This document shows positions 7,173 to 20,640 of a stretch of DNA of 64,000 bases, in pieces. This DNA comes from Saccharothrix sp. HUAS TT1. GTDB taxonomy: Bacteria; Actinomycetota; Actinomycetes; Mycobacteriales; Pseudonocardiaceae. The notes beneath the pieces were generated by a model. That model was not told the DNA's origin. It made no database searches and saw nothing but the letters and a program-made list of their open reading frames with translations. Made by a program: the position numbers and the translations under genes. Location of the stretch: positions 4,402,001 to 4,466,000 of the forward strand of contig NZ_CP160453.1 of assembly GCF_040744945.1 (NCBI RefSeq), read 5' to 3'. Position 1 is the stretch's first letter. Every line of letters starts with the position of its first letter.

Positions 7173-10100
7173 GTGAACGAAGGCGGCGCACCGCAGACGG
7201 TGACGGACCGCGGCGCGGTCTCCTCCGCGCAGCGGCGGTTGTGGTTCCTGGAACAGCTCACCCGCGGCTCCTCGGACAACCTGCTGCCGCTGGCGCTGCG
7301 CATCCGCGGCGCCCTGGACGCGGCCGCGCTGGAACGGGCGCTGGCGGGCATCGTCGAGCGGCACGAGGTGTTGCGGACGAGGTTCGCCTCGGCGGACGGC
7401 GAACCTGTGCCGGTGCTGGACCCGCCAGGCTCGGTGGTGCTGCGCCGGACCGAGGCGCGCGACCCGGAGGAGGTGTTCGCCCGCGAGCTGGGCCGCCCGC
7501 TGGACCTGGCGGCGGAGGCGCCGGTGCGGATGGTGCTGGCCCGGCTGGCGGCGGACGACCACCTGCTGCTGGTGGTCGTGCACCACATCGCCGTCGACGG
7601 CTGGTCCTGGGACGTGCTGCTGCGCGAGCTGGACGCGGGCTACCGGGGCGAGGCGGTGCCCGCGCCGCGGCACCGGTACGCCGACTTCGCCGCCTGGCAG
7701 AACCAGCGGCTGACCCCGGCGCGGCTGGAGCGGCTGCTGGCGCACTGGACGGGGCGCCTGGCCGGGGTGACGCCGCTCGCGCTGCCCACCGACCGCCCCC
7801 GGCCCGAGGTGTGGGACGGATCGGTGGACCTGGTGCGCTTCGCGGTGCCCGCCGACCTGCTGGCCCGCGTGGACGCCGCCGCCCGTGAGCGCCGGGCCAC
7901 CCGCTACATCCTGCTGCTCGCGGTCTACCAGTCGCTGCTGGGCCACTACAGCGGGCGCACCGACATCGCCACCTGCACCACGATGGCCGACCGGGGCGGC
8001 CCGGTGGACGTCTCGGAGCTGATCGGCCCCTTCGTCAACACCGTCGTGCTGCGCTCGGACCTGGGCGGTCGCCCGTCGTTCGACGTGCTGCTGCGCCGGG
8101 TCCGCGACACCGTGCTCAAGGACCTGTCGCACGCCGAGGCGCCGTTCGACCGCGTGGTCGGCGCGCTGGGCCTGGAGCGCGACCTGTCCCGGCACCCGCT
8201 GGCGCAGGCGTCGTTCACGCTGCTCAACACCGTCCACCAGCCCGCCGCGCTGCGCGGGCTGGACGCGGTGCTGACCAGGGCGCCGCTGGGCGGCACCGAC
8301 ATGGACGTCTTCCTCGACCTCAACCTGATGCCGGACGGCAGCCTCGCCGCGCGCCTGCAGTACGCGACCGCGCTGTTCGACCGCGGCGCCGCGGAGCGGT
8401 TCGCCGACGGTTTCCTGCGGCTGCTCACCGCCGTGCTCGACGACCCGTCCGCGCCGGTGGCCGACCTGGCCGCCGCGCTGCCGCCGCTGCCCGGCCGCGC
8501 CCTGCTGGACTCCTGGGGCGGGCCCGCCGAGCCACCCGCGCCCGCCGGGCCGCTGGTGGTCCGGGGGCACGGGCCGGCGCTGGTGTGCGGCGACGAGGTC
8601 GTGACCTACGACCGGCTCGACGCCCTGGTGGGCGGGTTGTCCGCGCTGCTGCGCGAGTCCGGGGTGCGCCGGGGTGACGCGGTGGGCGTGTGCCTGCCGC
8701 GCGGCACGTGGTCGGTGGTGGCCATGCTCGCGGTGTGGCGGGCGGGCGGCGCGTACGTGCCGCTGGACCCGGCCCTGCCGCCCGACCGGCTGGCGTTCAT
8801 GGTCGCCGACGCCGGTGTGCGCCACGTCGTCGGCGACGTCGACGTGGCGGGGGTGCGGCGCGTCGCGGTGGCCGACGTCGTCCCGGACGCCACCGCGCCC
8901 GTCGACCCGCCGGACCCGGCCGACCTGGCCTACGTCATCTTCACGTCGGGCTCCTCCGGGCGGCCCAAGGCCGTCGGCGTCGAGCACGGCGCGCTGGCCG
9001 CCCACGTCGCCGCCGCCCGCGACCACTTCGGCGTCACGGCGGGGGACCGGGTGCTCGCCTTCTCCTCGTTCTCGTTCGACGCCTCCCTCGACCAGCTGCT
9101 GCCGGCGCTGACCAGCGGTGCGACGGTGGTGATCCGGCCGGACGAGCAGTGGCTGCCCTCGCGGCTGCCCGCGATCGTGGCCCGGCACGGCATCACGGTG
9201 GCCAACTTCCCGCCGACGTACTGGAGCGAGCTGGCGCTGTCGCTGACCGGTGGCGCGGGGCTGGAGTCGTTGCGGCTGCTCATCCTCGGCGGCGAGGCCG
9301 TCCCGACCGGCGCGCTGGCCGCGTGGCGGCGGCACGTCCCGCACGTGCGGGTGCTCAACGCCTACGGCCCGACCGAGGCCGTCGTCACCGCGACCACCCA
9401 CGAGGTCACCGGAACCACGAACGCCCATAAAGCCACTGCGAGCGCCCCTGAAGCCGCCGGGAGCGACCGGGTGCCCATCGGCAGGCCGTTGGGCGGCAGG
9501 CGCGTCCTCGTGGTCGACGCGCACGGCGACCCGGTCGGCCTCGGCGTCCCCGGCGAGCTGCTGGTGGGCGGACCGGAGCTGGCTCGCGGCTACCTCGGCC
9601 GCCCGGCGCTGACCGCCGACCGCTTCGTCCCCGACCCCGCCGGGCACGGCGGCCGGCTCTACCGGACCGGCGACCTGGTGCGCTGGCGCCCCGACGGCGA
9701 GCTGGACTTCCTCGGCCGGGTCGACGACCAGGTCAAGATCCGCGGGTTCCGGGTGGAGCTGGGCGAGGTCGAGTCGGCGCTGTCCGGCTGCCCGGGCGTG
9801 CTGGCCGCCGCGGCGGCGGTCAAGGCCGACCCGCACGGCGGGCAGGTCCTCGTCGGCTACGTCGTCGGCGACGGCTCCACCCCGGACCCGGCCGCGCTGC
9901 GGGCCGAACTGGCGCGCTGGCTGCCGCACTACGCGGTGCCCTCGGAGGTCGTGCGGCTCGACGCGCTGCCGGTGACCGCCTCCGGCAAGCTCGACCGCGC
10001 CGCGCTGCCCGACCCCCGCCCCGACCGCGCGGCGACCGGGGCCTCCTACACCGCGCCCCGCGACGACGTCGAGCGCGAGATCGCCCGCATCTGGGGCGAG

Positions 10101-13100
10101 GTGCTCGGCGTGGACGGCATCGGCATCGACGACGGGTTCTTCGACCTCGGCGGGCACTCGCTGCTGGCCACGATGGCCGTCTCGCGCATCGCCGAGCGAC
10201 TGGAGCGCGACGTGGAGCTGCGCGCCCTGTTCGAGAACCCGCGCATCCGCGAGTTCGGCCCCCTGGTCGCCGCGGCCCGCCCGGTCACCACCGCCGGGGT
10301 CGTCCCGGTCGACCGCGGCGGCCCGCTGCCGATGTCCTTCGCCCAGGAGCGGCTGTGGTTCCTCGACCGCATGTCCGACTCCGGCGAGGACTACGTGCTG
10401 TGGTTCTCCTGGCGGGTGCGCGGCGCGCTGGACGCCGACGCCTGGGAGGCCGCGCTGGGCGACGTCGTGGCCAGGCACGAGGTGCTGCGCACCGCGCTGG
10501 TCGAGGTCGACGGGCACCCGGTGCAGCTCGTCCACGACGACGTGCCGGCGCCCCTGGAGCGCCACGCCTGCGCCGACGTCGAAGAGGTCCGCGCGCGGGC
10601 CAAGGAGTTCGCCGCCGCCCGCTTCGACCTGGACTGCCCACCGCTGGTCCGCTCCGGCCTGTGGGAGCTGGGTCCCGAGGACCACGTGCTGGTGCTGTCG
10701 TTCCACCACGTGGCCACCGACGGCTGGTCCAAGGACGTCGTCGTGGACGAGCTGACCCGCTCCTACACCGCCCGCCTGGCCGGCCGCGCGGCCGACCTGC
10801 CCGCCGTGCCCGTGCAGTACGGCGACTACGCGGTGTGGCAGCGCGGACTGCTCGCGGCGGGCGCGCTGGACACCGAGCTGGAGCACTGGCGGGCGGCGCT
10901 GGACGGCGTGCCGGTGCTGGAGCTGCCGACCGACCGCCCCCGCCCGGCCGCCCGGTCGGCGCGCGGCGGCGCGGTGGAGGTCCCGCTGCCGCGCGAGCTG
11001 GCCGCGGGCGTCGACGAGCTGGCCCAGCGCTGCGGCACGACCCGCTTCACGGTGCTGCTGGCGGTGTTCCAGGTGGTGCTCGCCCGCTGGTCGGGGCAGA
11101 CCGACGTCGCGGTGGGCGCCCCGGTCGCCGGCCGCGGCCGGGTGGAGCTGGAACGGCTCATCGGGTTCTTCGTCAACACCGTGGTGCTGCGCTCGGACCT
11201 GTCCGGCGCCCCGTCCTTCCTCGACCTGGTGGCGCGGGTGCGCGGCACGGTGCTCGGCGCCTTCGACAACCAGGACGTGCCGTTCGAGCGGCTGGTGGAG
11301 GAGCTGCGGCCCGAGCGCGACCCGTCGCGCAACCCGCTGTTCCAGGTGATGTTCGACGTGCAGGAGAGCGCGGTGGCCACCGGGCTGGCCCTGCCCGGCC
11401 TGGACGTCGAGGGCTTCACCCTGCCCTGGGAGTCGGCGAAGTTCGACCTGACCGCGACCTTCCTGCTGGACCCCGACCGGTTCTCGCTGGACGTGGAGTA
11501 CAGCGCCGACCTGTTCGACGAGGCGTCCGCGACGCGGCTGGCCGAGCACGTGACCCGCGTGCTGCGCGCCGTGGTCGCCGACCCGCACGCCGACGTCGCC
11601 CGCCTCGACCTGCTCTCCGAGCGCGAGCGCGCCGCGCTGACCGCCGCGCCGCCGGTCGTCCCGGTCCCGCCGCTGCGGGTCGCCGGCGCGCCGGGGGACG
11701 TCGCGCTGGTGTGCGGCGACCGGACCGTGGCCTACGGGGAGCTGGACGAGCTGGTCGGCGGGCTCGCCGCGGCGCTGGCCGACGCGGGCGCGCGCCGCGG
11801 CGACCCGGTCGGGGTGTGCCTGCGCCGGGGCGTGTGGTCGGTGGCCGCGATGCTCGCGGTGTGGCGCGCCGGTGGCGCGTACGTGCCGCTGGACCCGGCG
11901 TTCCCGGCGGAGCGGCTGAGGTTCATGCTCGCCGAGGCGAACGTGGGGCTGGTCGTCGCCGACGGCGGCACGGCGGGCGCCCTCGCCGGGCTGGACGCGC
12001 GGGTCGTCCCCGTCGAGGACGTCGTGCCCACCTCCGCCCACGCCGGCGCGGACGCGGACCCCGGCGACCTGGCCTACGTCATCTTCACCTCCGGCTCCAC
12101 CGGGCGGCCCAAGGCCGTCGGCGTCGAGCACGGCCCGCTGGCCGCGCACGTCGCCACCGCCCGCGACCTGTTCCGGCTCACCGCCGACGACCGGGTGCTG
12201 TCGTTCGCGTCGCTGTCCTTCGACGCCTCGCTGGAGCAGGTGCTGCCCGCGCTGACCGCCGGCGCCCGCGTGGTGCTGCGGCCCGACGAGGTGTGGTCGG
12301 TGGACGAGCTGGCCGCCGAGGTCCGCTCCCGGGGCGTCACCGTCGCCGAGCTGACCCCGTCCTACTGGGAGGAGGTCGTGGCCCGCCTGGGCGACGTGGC
12401 GGGCGACCTGGCGTCGCTGCGGCTGCTGGTCACCGGCGGCGAGGCGCTGCCGGCCACCCCGCTCGGCCGCTGGTTCGAGCTGCTGCCCGACGTCCCGGTG
12501 GTCAACACCTACGGCCCCACCGAGTCGGTCATCTCCACCACCGCCCACGTGGTCACCGCGCCGGTCGACGGCCGCGTCCCGATCGGCGTCGCGCTGGGCG
12601 CGCGCACCCTGCACGTGGTCGACGCCCTGGGCCAACCGGTGCCCGACGGCGTGCCCGGCGAACTGCTCGTCGGCGGGCCGGAGCTGGCCCGCGGCTACCT
12701 GGGCCGCCCTGAGCTGACCGAGGAGCGGTTCCCGCCCAACCCCTTCGGCGCGGGTCGCGTCTACCGCACCGGCGACCGGGTGCGCCGGCTGCCCGGCGGT
12801 GAGCTGGACTTCCTCGGCCGGGTCGACGACCAGGTCAAGATCCGCGGGTTCCGCATCGAGCCCGGCGAGGTCGAAGCGGTGCTCCAGGGCTGCGCCGGGG
12901 TGCGCGGCGCGGCCGTGGTGGTCCGCGAGGTCCGGGGCGACCGCGCCCTGGTCGCCTACGCCGCCGGCGACCGCCTCGACCCCGACGTGCTCGCCGCGTG
13001 GTGCCGCGACCGGCTCCCCGCCTACCTGGCGCCCTCGGCGTTCGTCGTGCTCGACGCCCTGCCGCTGACCGTGCAGGGCAAGCTCGACACCGCCGCCCTG

Positions 13101-13433
13101 CCCGCTCCCGAGGTCGCCGCGGCGGCCGAGTTCGTCCCGCCGACCTCGCCCACCGAGGTGGTCCTCGCCCAGATCTGGGCCGAGGTGCTGGGCGTGGAGC
13201 GGGTCGGCCTGCACGACGACTTCTTCGCGCTGGGCGGGCACTCCATGCGGGCCGTGGCCGCCGCCTCCCGGGTGCGCGCCGCGTTCGACTGCGCGATCGC
13301 GGTGCGCGAGCTGTTCGAGAACCCTACCGTCGCGCTGCTCGCGACCGAGGTGGAACGCCTGCTGGTCGAGCAGATCTCCGCGATGAGCGAGGACGAGATC
13401 GACCTGTCCCTGTCGATCGACGCCGCTTTCTGA
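7173..13433 (+). CDS. NRPS1: C-A-PCP-C-A-PCP (two modules)
   Basis: 2086 residues from GTG 7173, with GGGAGG six bases upstream. Order: C1 ([18 protein letters not shown] near residue 137), A1 ([11 protein letters not shown] near 588), PCP1 (LGGHSLL near 995), C2 ([18 protein letters not shown] near 1178), A2 ([11 protein letters not shown] near 1638), PCP2 (LGGHSMR near 2020). There is no TE or E domain. Both A domains carry PKAV where PKGV is usual and resemble each other closely. By-eye pockets: A1 D-A-D-N-I-G-A-V-T; A2 D-A-E-E-V-G-T-I-S, the latter resembling lysine-type codes, so a basic residue is a weak guess. It begins with a condensation domain, so an acyl or aminoacyl donor must come from another protein, possibly the free-standing PCP at 1694-1948. 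It is followed 22 nt later by NRPS2. Confidence 0.96.
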   Translation: MNEGGAPQTVTDRGAVSSAQRRLWFLEQLTRGSSDNLLPLALRIRGALDAAALERALAGIVERHEVLRTRFASADGEPVPVLDPPGSVVLRRTEARDPEEVFARELGRPLDLAAEAPVRMVLARLAADDHLLLVVVHHIAVDGWSWDVLLRELDAGYRGEAVPAPRHRYADFAAWQNQRLTPARLERLLAHWTGRLAGVTPLALPTDRPRPEVWDGSVDLVRFAVPADLLARVDAAARERRATRYILLLAVYQSLLGHYSGRTDIATCTTMADRGGPVDVSELIGPFVNTVVLRSDLGGRPSFDVLLRRVRDTVLKDLSHAEAPFDRVVGALGLERDLSRHPLAQASFTLLNTVHQPAALRGLDAVLTRAPLGGTDMDVFLDLNLMPDGSLAARLQYATALFDRGAAERFADGFLRLLTAVLDDPSAPVADLAAALPPLPGRALLDSWGGPAEPPAPAGPLVVRGHGPALVCGDEVVTYDRLDALVGGLSALLRESGVRRGDAVGVCLPRGTWSVVAMLAVWRAGGAYVPLDPALPPDRLAFMVADAGVRHVVGDVDVAGVRRVAVADVVPDATAPVDPPDPADLAYVIFTSGSSGRPKAVGVEHGALAAHVAAARDHFGVTAGDRVLAFSSFSFDASLDQLLPALTSGATVVIRPDEQWLPSRLPAIVARHGITVANFPPTYWSELALSLTGGAGLESLRLLILGGEAVPTGALAAWRRHVPHVRVLNAYGPTEAVVTATTHEVTGTTNAHKATASAPEAAGSDRVPIGRPLGGRRVLVVDAHGDPVGLGVPGELLVGGPELARGYLGRPALTADRFVPDPAGHGGRLYRTGDLVRWRPDGELDFLGRVDDQVKIRGFRVELGEVESALSGCPGVLAAAAAVKADPHGGQVLVGYVVGDGSTPDPAALRAELARWLPHYAVPSEVVRLDALPVTASGKLDRAALPDPRPDRAATGASYTAPRDDVEREIARIWGEVLGVDGIGIDDGFFDLGGHSLLATMAVSRIAERLERDVELRALFENPRIREFGPLVAAARPVTTAGVVPVDRGGPLPMSFAQERLWFLDRMSDSGEDYVLWFSWRVRGALDADAWEAALGDVVARHEVLRTALVEVDGHPVQLVHDDVPAPLERHACADVEEVRARAKEFAAARFDLDCPPLVRSGLWELGPEDHVLVLSFHHVATDGWSKDVVVDELTRSYTARLAGRAADLPAVPVQYGDYAVWQRGLLAAGALDTELEHWRAALDGVPVLELPTDRPRPAARSARGGAVEVPLPRELAAGVDELAQRCGTTRFTVLLAVFQVVLARWSGQTDVAVGAPVAGRGRVELERLIGFFVNTVVLRSDLSGAPSFLDLVARVRGTVLGAFDNQDVPFERLVEELRPERDPSRNPLFQVMFDVQESAVATGLALPGLDVEGFTLPWESAKFDLTATFLLDPDRFSLDVEYSADLFDEASATRLAEHVTRVLRAVVADPHADVARLDLLSERERAALTAAPPVVPVPPLRVAGAPGDVALVCGDRTVAYGELDELVGGLAAALADAGARRGDPVGVCLRRGVWSVAAMLAVWRAGGAYVPLDPAFPAERLRFMLAEANVGLVVADGGTAGALAGLDARVVPVEDVVPTSAHAGADADPGDLAYVIFTSGSTGRPKAVGVEHGPLAAHVATARDLFRLTADDRVLSFASLSFDASLEQVLPALTAGARVVLRPDEVWSVDELAAEVRSRGVTVAELTPSYWEEVVARLGDVAGDLASLRLLVTGGEALPATPLGRWFELLPDVPVVNTYGPTESVISTTAHVVTAPVDGRVPIGVALGARTLHVVDALGQPVPDGVPGELLVGGPELARGYLGRPELTEERFPPNPFGAGRVYRTGDRVRRLPGGELDFLGRVDDQVKIRGFRIEPGEVEAVLQGCAGVRGAAVVVREVRGDRALVAYAAGDRLDPDVLAAWCRDRLPAYLAPSAFVVLDALPLTVQGKLDTAALPAPEVAAAAEFVPPTSPTEVVLAQIWAEVLGVERVGLHDDFFALGGHSMRAVAAASRVRAAFDCAIAVRELFENPTVALLATEVERLLVEQISAMSEDEIDLSLSIDAAF

Positions 13434-13455
13434 GCCGAACCGGACGGAGCACACC

Positions 13456-16400
13456 ATGACCACCTCGGAGATCCAGCCCACCCGTCCCGGTCTGTCCCCG
13501 GCGGCCCGCGCCCTGCTGGAGCGGCGCCTGCGCGGCCTCGGCGCCGCCCCGACCGGCATCCCGCGCCGGGAACCCCGGCCCGACCGGGCGCCCCTGTCCG
13601 CGGCGCAGCAGCGGCTGTACTTCCTCGACCAGCTCGCGCCCGGCGGCACCGAGTACCTGATGCCCGCCGCGTGGCGGCTGACCGGCCCGCTCGACGCCGC
13701 CGCGCTGGCCGGCGCGGTGGACGACCTGGTCGCCCGGCACGAGCAGCTGCGCGTGGTCTTCCCCGCCGAGGACGGGGCGCCCTTCCAGCGGGTCCTGCCG
13801 CGCGGCAGGCCGATGGCGGTGGTCGACACCGACGCCGACGGCCTCGCCGAGGCCGTGCGGGCCGCCGCCGTGCGGCCGTTCGACCTGGCCGTCGAACCCG
13901 CTTTCCAAGCCACTCTGGTCCGCGTCACCGACAGCGACCACGTGCTGGTGCTGGCGATGCACCACATCGTCACCGACGGCTGGTCGCTGGACGTCCTGGT
14001 GCGCGACCTGCGCGAGCTGTGCCGGGCCCGCCTCGCGGGCGAGGCGCCGCGCCTGACGCCCACCCCGATCGAGTACACCGACTACGCGGTGTGGCAGCGC
14101 GCCGCCGACGAGACCGCCGACCTGGAGCACTGGCGCGCCGCGCTGGCCGGGTTGACCCCGCTGGAGCTGCCCACCGACCACCCGCGCCCGGAGGAGCGCT
14201 CGCACGAGGGCGCCGTGCACACCGTCGAGCTGCCCGCCGACCTGGCCGCGGCCGTCACCGCCGCCGACGCCACCCCCTTCACCACGATCATGGCCGCGTT
14301 CCAGGCCGCGCTGGGCTTCCACAGCGGGCAGGACGACGTCGCGATCGGCACCATCACCGCCAACCGCGACCGCGCCGAGACCGAGGGGCTGGTCGGGTTC
14401 TTCGTCAACACCCTGGTCATGCGCGCCGACCTGTCCGGCGACCCGACCTGCGCGCAGGTGCTCGACCGCGCCCGGGAACGGGTGCTGGGCGCGCTGAGCC
14501 ACCAGTCCCTGCCCTTCGAGCGGGTCGTGGACGAGCTGAGCCCCGAGCGGGACCTGTCGCGCAACCCGCTGTTCCAGGTCCTGTTCGCCTACGCCGAGTC
14601 CGGCGACGGCGGGTTCGCGCTCGGCGGCGCGGCGGCGCGGGCGTTCCCGATCGCGCTGACCACCGCCAAGTTCGACCTGTCGCTGGAGGCGAGCGGCCAC
14701 GACGGCGGCTACCGGCTGACGTTCGTCTACCGGCCCGACCTGTTCGAGCGCGGTTCCGTGGCGCGGCTGGCCGACCACACCGTCGCCGTCCTGCGGGCGT
14801 TCTTCGAGCGCCCCGACGAGCCGCTGGGCTCGGTGGAGCTGCTGGGGGAGGCCGAGCGCGCGTTCCTGCTCGGCCCGGACGGCCCGGCCGCCCCCGGCGC
14901 GGCGGTCGGCCTGCCCGAGCTGGTCCTGGACCGGGTGGCGGAGCACGTCGCGGCCACCCCGGGCGCGGTCGCGGTCACCGGCGGCGGCCGGTCGCTGACC
15001 TACGCCGAGCTGGACGCCCGCGCCACCGCGCTGGCGTCCCGGCTGCGGGCGCGGGGCGTCGGGCGGGAGAGCCTGGTCGGGGTGTGCCTGGCCCGCACCG
15101 CGGACCTCGCGGTGGCCCTGCTGGGCGTGTGGCGCGCCGGCGCGGCCTACCTGCCCCTGGACCCGCGCCACCCGCGGCAGCGCGTCGAGTTCACCGTCGC
15201 CGACGCCGGGGTGTCGCTGGTCGTGGTCGACGGCACCGGCCGCGCCGCGCTGGCCGGCCTGCCCGTCGGCCTGGTCGACGTCGACGGGCCCGCGGCGGAC
15301 GCCGGTGCCGCCGGTGCCGCCGGTGCTGCCGGAGCCTCTGGGGCCGACCGCGTCGAGGTGCGCCCCGAGGACCTGGCCTACGTCATCTACACCTCCGGGT
15401 CCACCGGCAAGCCCAAGGGCGTCGAGGTCACGCACGCCAACGCCGCCTGGCTGTTCGACGCCGCCGACCGGGTGTTCGACTTCGGCCCCGACGACGTGTG
15501 GTCGCTGATGCACTCCACCGCCTTCGACTTCTCCGTGTGGGAGCTGTGGGGGCCGCTGGGCAGCGGTGGCCGGGCCGTGGTGCTCACCGGCGAGGAGACC
15601 CGCGACCCCGAGGCCGTGCACCGGGTGCTGCGCGACGAGGGCGTCACCGTCCTCAGCCAGACGCCGGCCGCCTTCAAGGGCCTGCGCGCGCACCTGGCGC
15701 AGCACGGCCACACCTTCGACGGGTTGGCGCTGCGCACCGTCGTGTTCGGCGGCGACGCCTTCGACACCCGCGACTACCGCGACTGGTTCGCCGAGCCGGG
15801 CCGCAAGCCCGCGCTGGTCAACATGTACGGCATCACCGAGACCACGGTGCACGTCACCCACCGGCTGATCACCGCGTCCGACGTCGCCGCCGAGGAGCGC
15901 TCGCCCATCGGCCGCCCGCTGCCCGGCCAGCACGGCTACGTCCTGGACCGCCACGGCCGCCTCGTCCCGGTGGGCACCGTCGGCGAGCTGCACATCGCGG
16001 GCGGCGGCGTCGCACGCGGGTACCGCAACCGGCCCGAGCTGACCGCCGAGCGGTTCCCGCGCGGCCCGCTGGGCGGGCGCGCCTACCGGACCGGCGACCT
16101 GGTGCGCGTGCTGCCCGACGGGCAGCTGGCGTACGTCGGCCGCGCCGACAACCAGGTCAAGATCCGCGGGTTCCGCATCGAGCCGGGCGAGGTCGAGAGC
16201 GCCCTGAGCGGCTGCCCGGAGATCGCCGACGCCACCGTCGTGGCCCGGCCGGGGCCGCAGGGCGCCCGCCTCGTCGGCCACGTCGTGCTCGCCGAGGGCG
16301 CCCGGCTCGACCCGTCCGCGCTGCGCGACCGGCTGCGCGCGACCCTGCCCGACCACATGGTCCCGGCGCTGTTCGTCCGGCACGACCGGCTCCCGCTGAC

Positions 16401-19400
16401 CTCCAACGGCAAGGTCGACCGCGCGGCCCTGGCCGCGGTCGAGGTCGGCGGCGCGCGCACCCAGCCCGAGCACGTGCCGCCGCGCACCCCGACCGAGCGG
16501 GCGCTCGCCGCCATCTGGGCCGAGGTCGTCGGCGCCGACCGGGTCGGGCTGGGCGACAACTTCTTCGACCTGGGCGGCGACTCGATCCTGGCGCTGCGGG
16601 TCGTCGGCCTGGCCCGCTCGGCGGGTCTCGGGCTGAGCGTCGCCGACCTGTTCCGCGCCCGCACCCTCGGCGCGCTGGCCGCGCTGGCGGGCGCCGCGCC
16701 GGACGAGGCCGCGCCGGTGGAGCCGTTCTCGCTGGTCGACCCGGCCGACCGGGCCCGGCTGCCGGAGGGCCTGGTCGACGCCTACCCGCTGACCATGCTC
16801 CAGGCGGGGATGCTGCACGAGATGCTGGCCGACCCGCACCGCGCGGCCTACCACAACGTCACCGACCTCAAGATCACCGTCCCGGAGGGCTTCGACCTGG
16901 CCGCGTTCCAGGCCGCCGCCGACGAGGTGGTGCGCCGCAACGACATCCTGCGCACCTCCATCGACCTGGTCGGCTTCCGCGAGCCGCTGCAGCTCGTGCA
17001 CCCCGCCGCGGAGCTGCCGGTCGGCTACTCCGACCTGCGCGGCCGGTCGCGCGCCGAGCAGCGGGCCGAGCTGCGCCGGTTCGTCGACGCGGAGTTCGCC
17101 CGCCGCTTCGACCTGGCCGCCCCGCCGCTGGTGCGCATCCACCTGCACCGGCTCACCGACCACGAGCTGCGGCTCACCCTCACCGACTGCCACGTGGTCC
17201 TCGACGGCTGGAGCCTCACCTCCCTCATCGCCGACCTGCTCGACCTGCACCGCCGGGCCGTCGAGGGCCGCCCGGCGCAGCTGTCGCCGTCCCCGCGCTT
17301 CGCCGAGTACGTCGCGCTGGAGCTGGCCGCGCTGGAGTCGCCGGAGGGCCTGGAGTTCTGGCGCGAGGAGCTGGCGGAGTTCCGGCCGGTGCGCTTCGGC
17401 CACCGCGAGTCGCGGTCGGACGAGGTCGTCCACGAGGTGCGCCGCTCCTTCGGCGGGCTGACCGAGGCCATCGGGCGGCTGGCGCAGCTCGCGGGCGTGC
17501 CGCGCCGCACGGTCCTGCTGGCCGCGTTCCACCACACCACGAGCCTGTTCGCCGAACCGGGCGACCCGGTCGGCGGCCACTCCATCGGCCTGGCCACCAA
17601 CGGCAGGCCGGAGCGGGAGGGCGCGGACCGGATGCGCGGGCTGTTCCTCAACACCGTGCCCTTCGGCGTCCGCCGCACCGGCGCCACCTGGCTGGACCTG
17701 GTGCGCGACACCTTCGCCGCCGAGCAGGGGGTGCTGCCGCACCGCCGCGTCCCGCTGGCCCGCATGGCGCGCTTCCGCCCCGGTGAGCCGAACCTGGTCG
17801 AGGTGATCTTCAACTACGTCAACTTCCACCGGCTCACCAGCGACACCTGGGACGAGTCGCTGGAGATCGCCCGCACCATGTTCCCGCTGCTGGCCAACAC
17901 CAGCGTCAACGGCTTCACCCTGGACGTCGACCCCACCCGCGTCGACCCGGCCACCGCCGAACAGCTCGCGGACGTCTTCCTCGACCTGCTGGAGACGATG
18001 GTCGCCGACCCGGAGGGGACCGTCACCCGGCCCACGATCAAGGGCGCGGCCCGGGAGCGGGACCTGGAGTGGGCGCGCGGTCCGGTCGTGCCGCCCGCCG
18101 GCACGCCGTTCCACCACCTCGTCGCCGCCCAGGACCGGGACGCGGTCGCCATCACGCACCTGTCGGCGGCGGGGCCGGTCGACCTGACCTACGGCGAGCT
18201 GAACGACCAGGCGCTGCTGCTGGCCGGGCACCTGCGGGAGCTGGGCGTCGGGCGGGAATCCATCGTCGGCATCTGCGTCGACCGCGGCCCGGACCTGGTG
18301 CGCGCCGTCCTCGGCGTGCTGCACGCGGGTGGCGCGTACCTGCCGATGGACCCGCAGCTGCCCGCCGACCGGCTGGCGTTCATGGCGCGCGACAGCGGGA
18401 TGCGCGTGCTGCTCACCCAGACCCCGCTGGTGGGCGTCGTCCCGTTCGACGGCCCCACCACCCCGCTCGACCGACCGCTGCCCGGGGGCGTCACGCCGGT
18501 GGCCGGTTCGGACGAGGTGTTCGGCGAGTCCACCGCCTACGTCATCTACACGTCCGGCTCGACCGGCACGCCCAAGGGCGTGGCCATCCCGCACCGCGGC
18601 CTGGCCAACATGGTCGAGGGGCAGCGCGACCTGGTCGAACCGGGCCCCGCGGACCGGGTGCTGCAGTTCGCCTCCGCGAGCTTCGACGCCTCGATCCTGG
18701 AGATGACCTGGTCGCTGGCCAACGGCGGGCGCCTGTGCACCGCGCCCAAGGAAGCGCTGCGGCCCGGCCCCGACCTCGCCCGCACCCTGCGCGAGCTGCG
18801 GATCACCGCGGGCATGCTGCCGCCGAGCGCGCTGGCGGTCATGCCGGGCGAGGAGTTCCCGGAGCTGGCCACCCTCCAGGTCGCGGGGGAGGCGTGCCCC
18901 GCCGACCTGGCCGACACCTGGTCGCGCGGACGCCGCTTCCACAACGTCTACGGCCTCACCGAGACCTCGGTGTGGTCCACCGCGCAGGTCTGCGAACCCG
19001 GCGGCGGCAGGCCCTCGATCGGCCTCCCGATGCGCAACACCACCATGCACGTGCTCGACCCGGACATGCGGCCCGTCCCGGTCGGCGTCCCCGGCGAGAT
19101 CCACCTCGGCGGCCTGGCCACCGGTCGCGGCTACCTCAACCGGCCCGGCCTGACCGCCGCCACCTACGTGCCCGACCCCTTCGGCCCGCCCGGCTCGCGG
19201 CTGTGCCGCACCGGGGACCTGGGCAGGCGGCGCGCCGACGGCTCCGTGGAGTGGATCGGCCGCCGCGACTCCCAGGTCAAGCTGCGCGGCTTCCGCATCG
19301 AGCTGGGCGAGGTCGAGCACGCGCTGGGCGAGCTGCCCGGGATCTCGGCGGCCGTGGTGCTGCTGCGCGACCTGCCCGGCGGCCCGGCGCTGGTGGCCTA

Positions 19401-20640
19401 CGTCGTCGGCGACGTGTCCGATGTGGACTCACTGCGGCAGGCGCTGCGCGCGGCGGTGCCCGCCTACATGGTGCCCGCGCGGTTCGTCGTCCTCGACGCC
19501 CTGCCGATCAACCGCAGCGGCAAGGTCGACCGCGGCGCGCTGCCCCTGCCCTCGGCGGAGCGGGGCGACAGCGGCGCCGCCTACGTCGCGCCCTCGACCC
19601 CGGCCGAGGTGGTGCTCGCCGAGGTGTGGCGGGACGTCCTCGGCCTGGCCGAGATCGGCGTGCACGACGACTTCTTCCGCATCGGCGGCAGCTCGCTGTC
19701 CACGGTGAAGGTCGCCGCCACGGCCCGCGCCAAGGGCGTGCCGGTGTCGGTGCGCGACCTCGTGGAGCGCCCGACCATCGCCCAGCTCGCCGCGCTGGTG
19801 CACCGCGCCCGCGGCGACGTCCCGGCCGAGGTGCGCTCGGAGGTCCGGCTGCGCGACGGCGCGGGCGACCCGCTGCACTGCGTGCACCCCACCGGCGGCA
19901 GCGCCGCCTGGTTCGTGCCGCTGGCCAGGACCCTGCCCGAGGGGCCCGTCCTGGCGTTCCAGGCCCGCGGCCTGCTCGGCGGTGTGGACCCCACCACCGT
20001 GGCGGGCATCGCGGCGAACTACGTGGGGGAGATGCGGGGCGACGGGCCGCACGCCGTCCTGGGCTGGTCCATGGGCGCCAACCTCGCCCTGGAGATGGCC
20101 ACCCAGCTCCACGAGCAGGGGCGCGCCGCCGACCCGCTGGTGCTGGTCGAGCCCTACCTGCCCAACGAGGCTTCCCGCGCCCGCCTCTCGGGCGTGGCCG
20201 ACGACCTCGCCGGCGCGCTGGCGCTGCGCGACCGGGTGCGCGCGCTGCCGCCGTCCGACGAGCGCGACCGCGCCGTGGCCGAGTTGACGGAGACCCTGCT
20301 GGGCGCCGGGATGTCGCCCGGCGAGGCCGACCTGGTGCAGGACGCGCCGATCGAGGTGTGGCACTCCCTGCTGGCCGCGCTGGCCGACTACGAACCCCGC
20401 CCCCACCCGGGCCACGTCCACCTGGTCGTCGGCTCCGAGGCCGCCGGCATGCCCGACGGCGAGCTGATGCCCGGCCTGGACGTCGGCTTCGCCGAGTACG
20501 TCGAGCGCTGGCGCGTACTGGCCCTGGGCGGCCTGGCCGTGCACGTCTCACCGGGCGACCACATGACCATCCTCGCCGAGCCCAACACCCGCGCGTTCGC
20601 GGACCTGCTCGGCGCGATCAGGGCGGAGGCCCGCCGATGA
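13456..20640 (+). CDS. NRPS2: C-A(Thr)-PCP-C-A-PCP-TE, terminal synthetase
   Basis: 2394 residues; GGAG sits six bases before ATG 13456. Order: C1 ([19 protein letters not shown] near 170), A1 ([11 protein letters not shown] near 647; pocket D-F-W-S-V-G-M-V-H, a threonine code), PCP1 (LGGDSIL near 1039), C2 (begins [11 protein letters not shown] near 1110; active site CHVVLDG near 1245), A2 ([11 protein letters not shown] near 1700; pocket D-A-L-M-Q-A-V-V-W, not recognised), PCP2 (IGGSSLS near 2076), TE (GWSMG near 2203, GDHMTI near the end). The thioesterase releases the product by hydrolysis or cyclisation. C2 has a start motif otherwise seen here only after E domains, and its first active-site His is Cys, yet it follows a Thr module without E. 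The stop overlaps the P450 start (ATGA). Confidence 0.96.
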   Translation: MTTSEIQPTRPGLSPAARALLERRLRGLGAAPTGIPRREPRPDRAPLSAAQQRLYFLDQLAPGGTEYLMPAAWRLTGPLDAAALAGAVDDLVARHEQLRVVFPAEDGAPFQRVLPRGRPMAVVDTDADGLAEAVRAAAVRPFDLAVEPAFQATLVRVTDSDHVLVLAMHHIVTDGWSLDVLVRDLRELCRARLAGEAPRLTPTPIEYTDYAVWQRAADETADLEHWRAALAGLTPLELPTDHPRPEERSHEGAVHTVELPADLAAAVTAADATPFTTIMAAFQAALGFHSGQDDVAIGTITANRDRAETEGLVGFFVNTLVMRADLSGDPTCAQVLDRARERVLGALSHQSLPFERVVDELSPERDLSRNPLFQVLFAYAESGDGGFALGGAAARAFPIALTTAKFDLSLEASGHDGGYRLTFVYRPDLFERGSVARLADHTVAVLRAFFERPDEPLGSVELLGEAERAFLLGPDGPAAPGAAVGLPELVLDRVAEHVAATPGAVAVTGGGRSLTYAELDARATALASRLRARGVGRESLVGVCLARTADLAVALLGVWRAGAAYLPLDPRHPRQRVEFTVADAGVSLVVVDGTGRAALAGLPVGLVDVDGPAADAGAAGAAGAAGASGADRVEVRPEDLAYVIYTSGSTGKPKGVEVTHANAAWLFDAADRVFDFGPDDVWSLMHSTAFDFSVWELWGPLGSGGRAVVLTGEETRDPEAVHRVLRDEGVTVLSQTPAAFKGLRAHLAQHGHTFDGLALRTVVFGGDAFDTRDYRDWFAEPGRKPALVNMYGITETTVHVTHRLITASDVAAEERSPIGRPLPGQHGYVLDRHGRLVPVGTVGELHIAGGGVARGYRNRPELTAERFPRGPLGGRAYRTGDLVRVLPDGQLAYVGRADNQVKIRGFRIEPGEVESALSGCPEIADATVVARPGPQGARLVGHVVLAEGARLDPSALRDRLRATLPDHMVPALFVRHDRLPLTSNGKVDRAALAAVEVGGARTQPEHVPPRTPTERALAAIWAEVVGADRVGLGDNFFDLGGDSILALRVVGLARSAGLGLSVADLFRARTLGALAALAGAAPDEAAPVEPFSLVDPADRARLPEGLVDAYPLTMLQAGMLHEMLADPHRAAYHNVTDLKITVPEGFDLAAFQAAADEVVRRNDILRTSIDLVGFREPLQLVHPAAELPVGYSDLRGRSRAEQRAELRRFVDAEFARRFDLAAPPLVRIHLHRLTDHELRLTLTDCHVVLDGWSLTSLIADLLDLHRRAVEGRPAQLSPSPRFAEYVALELAALESPEGLEFWREELAEFRPVRFGHRESRSDEVVHEVRRSFGGLTEAIGRLAQLAGVPRRTVLLAAFHHTTSLFAEPGDPVGGHSIGLATNGRPEREGADRMRGLFLNTVPFGVRRTGATWLDLVRDTFAAEQGVLPHRRVPLARMARFRPGEPNLVEVIFNYVNFHRLTSDTWDESLEIARTMFPLLANTSVNGFTLDVDPTRVDPATAEQLADVFLDLLETMVADPEGTVTRPTIKGAARERDLEWARGPVVPPAGTPFHHLVAAQDRDAVAITHLSAAGPVDLTYGELNDQALLLAGHLRELGVGRESIVGICVDRGPDLVRAVLGVLHAGGAYLPMDPQLPADRLAFMARDSGMRVLLTQTPLVGVVPFDGPTTPLDRPLPGGVTPVAGSDEVFGESTAYVIYTSGSTGTPKGVAIPHRGLANMVEGQRDLVEPGPADRVLQFASASFDASILEMTWSLANGGRLCTAPKEALRPGPDLARTLRELRITAGMLPPSALAVMPGEEFPELATLQVAGEACPADLADTWSRGRRFHNVYGLTETSVWSTAQVCEPGGGRPSIGLPMRNTTMHVLDPDMRPVPVGVPGEIHLGGLATGRGYLNRPGLTAATYVPDPFGPPGSRLCRTGDLGRRRADGSVEWIGRRDSQVKLRGFRIELGEVEHALGELPGISAAVVLLRDLPGGPALVAYVVGDVSDVDSLRQALRAAVPAYMVPARFVVLDALPINRSGKVDRGALPLPSAERGDSGAAYVAPSTPAEVVLAEVWRDVLGLAEIGVHDDFFRIGGSSLSTVKVAATARAKGVPVSVRDLVERPTIAQLAALVHRARGDVPAEVRSEVRLRDGAGDPLHCVHPTGGSAAWFVPLARTLPEGPVLAFQARGLLGGVDPTTVAGIAANYVGEMRGDGPHAVLGWSMGANLALEMATQLHEQGRAADPLVLVEPYLPNEASRARLSGVADDLAGALALRDRVRALPPSDERDRAVAELTETLLGAGMSPGEADLVQDAPIEVWHSLLAALADYEPRPHPGHVHLVVGSEAAGMPDGELMPGLDVGFAEYVERWRVLALGGLAVHVSPGDHMTILAEPNTRAFADLLGAIRAEARR

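Noticed and set aside
6195..14078. A 2627-codon minus-strand open frame across NRPS1 and the MbtH region
   Set aside because: Low-complexity His/Gln/Arg-rich translation opposite a fully recognisable NRPS; it also crosses the divergent promoter region.
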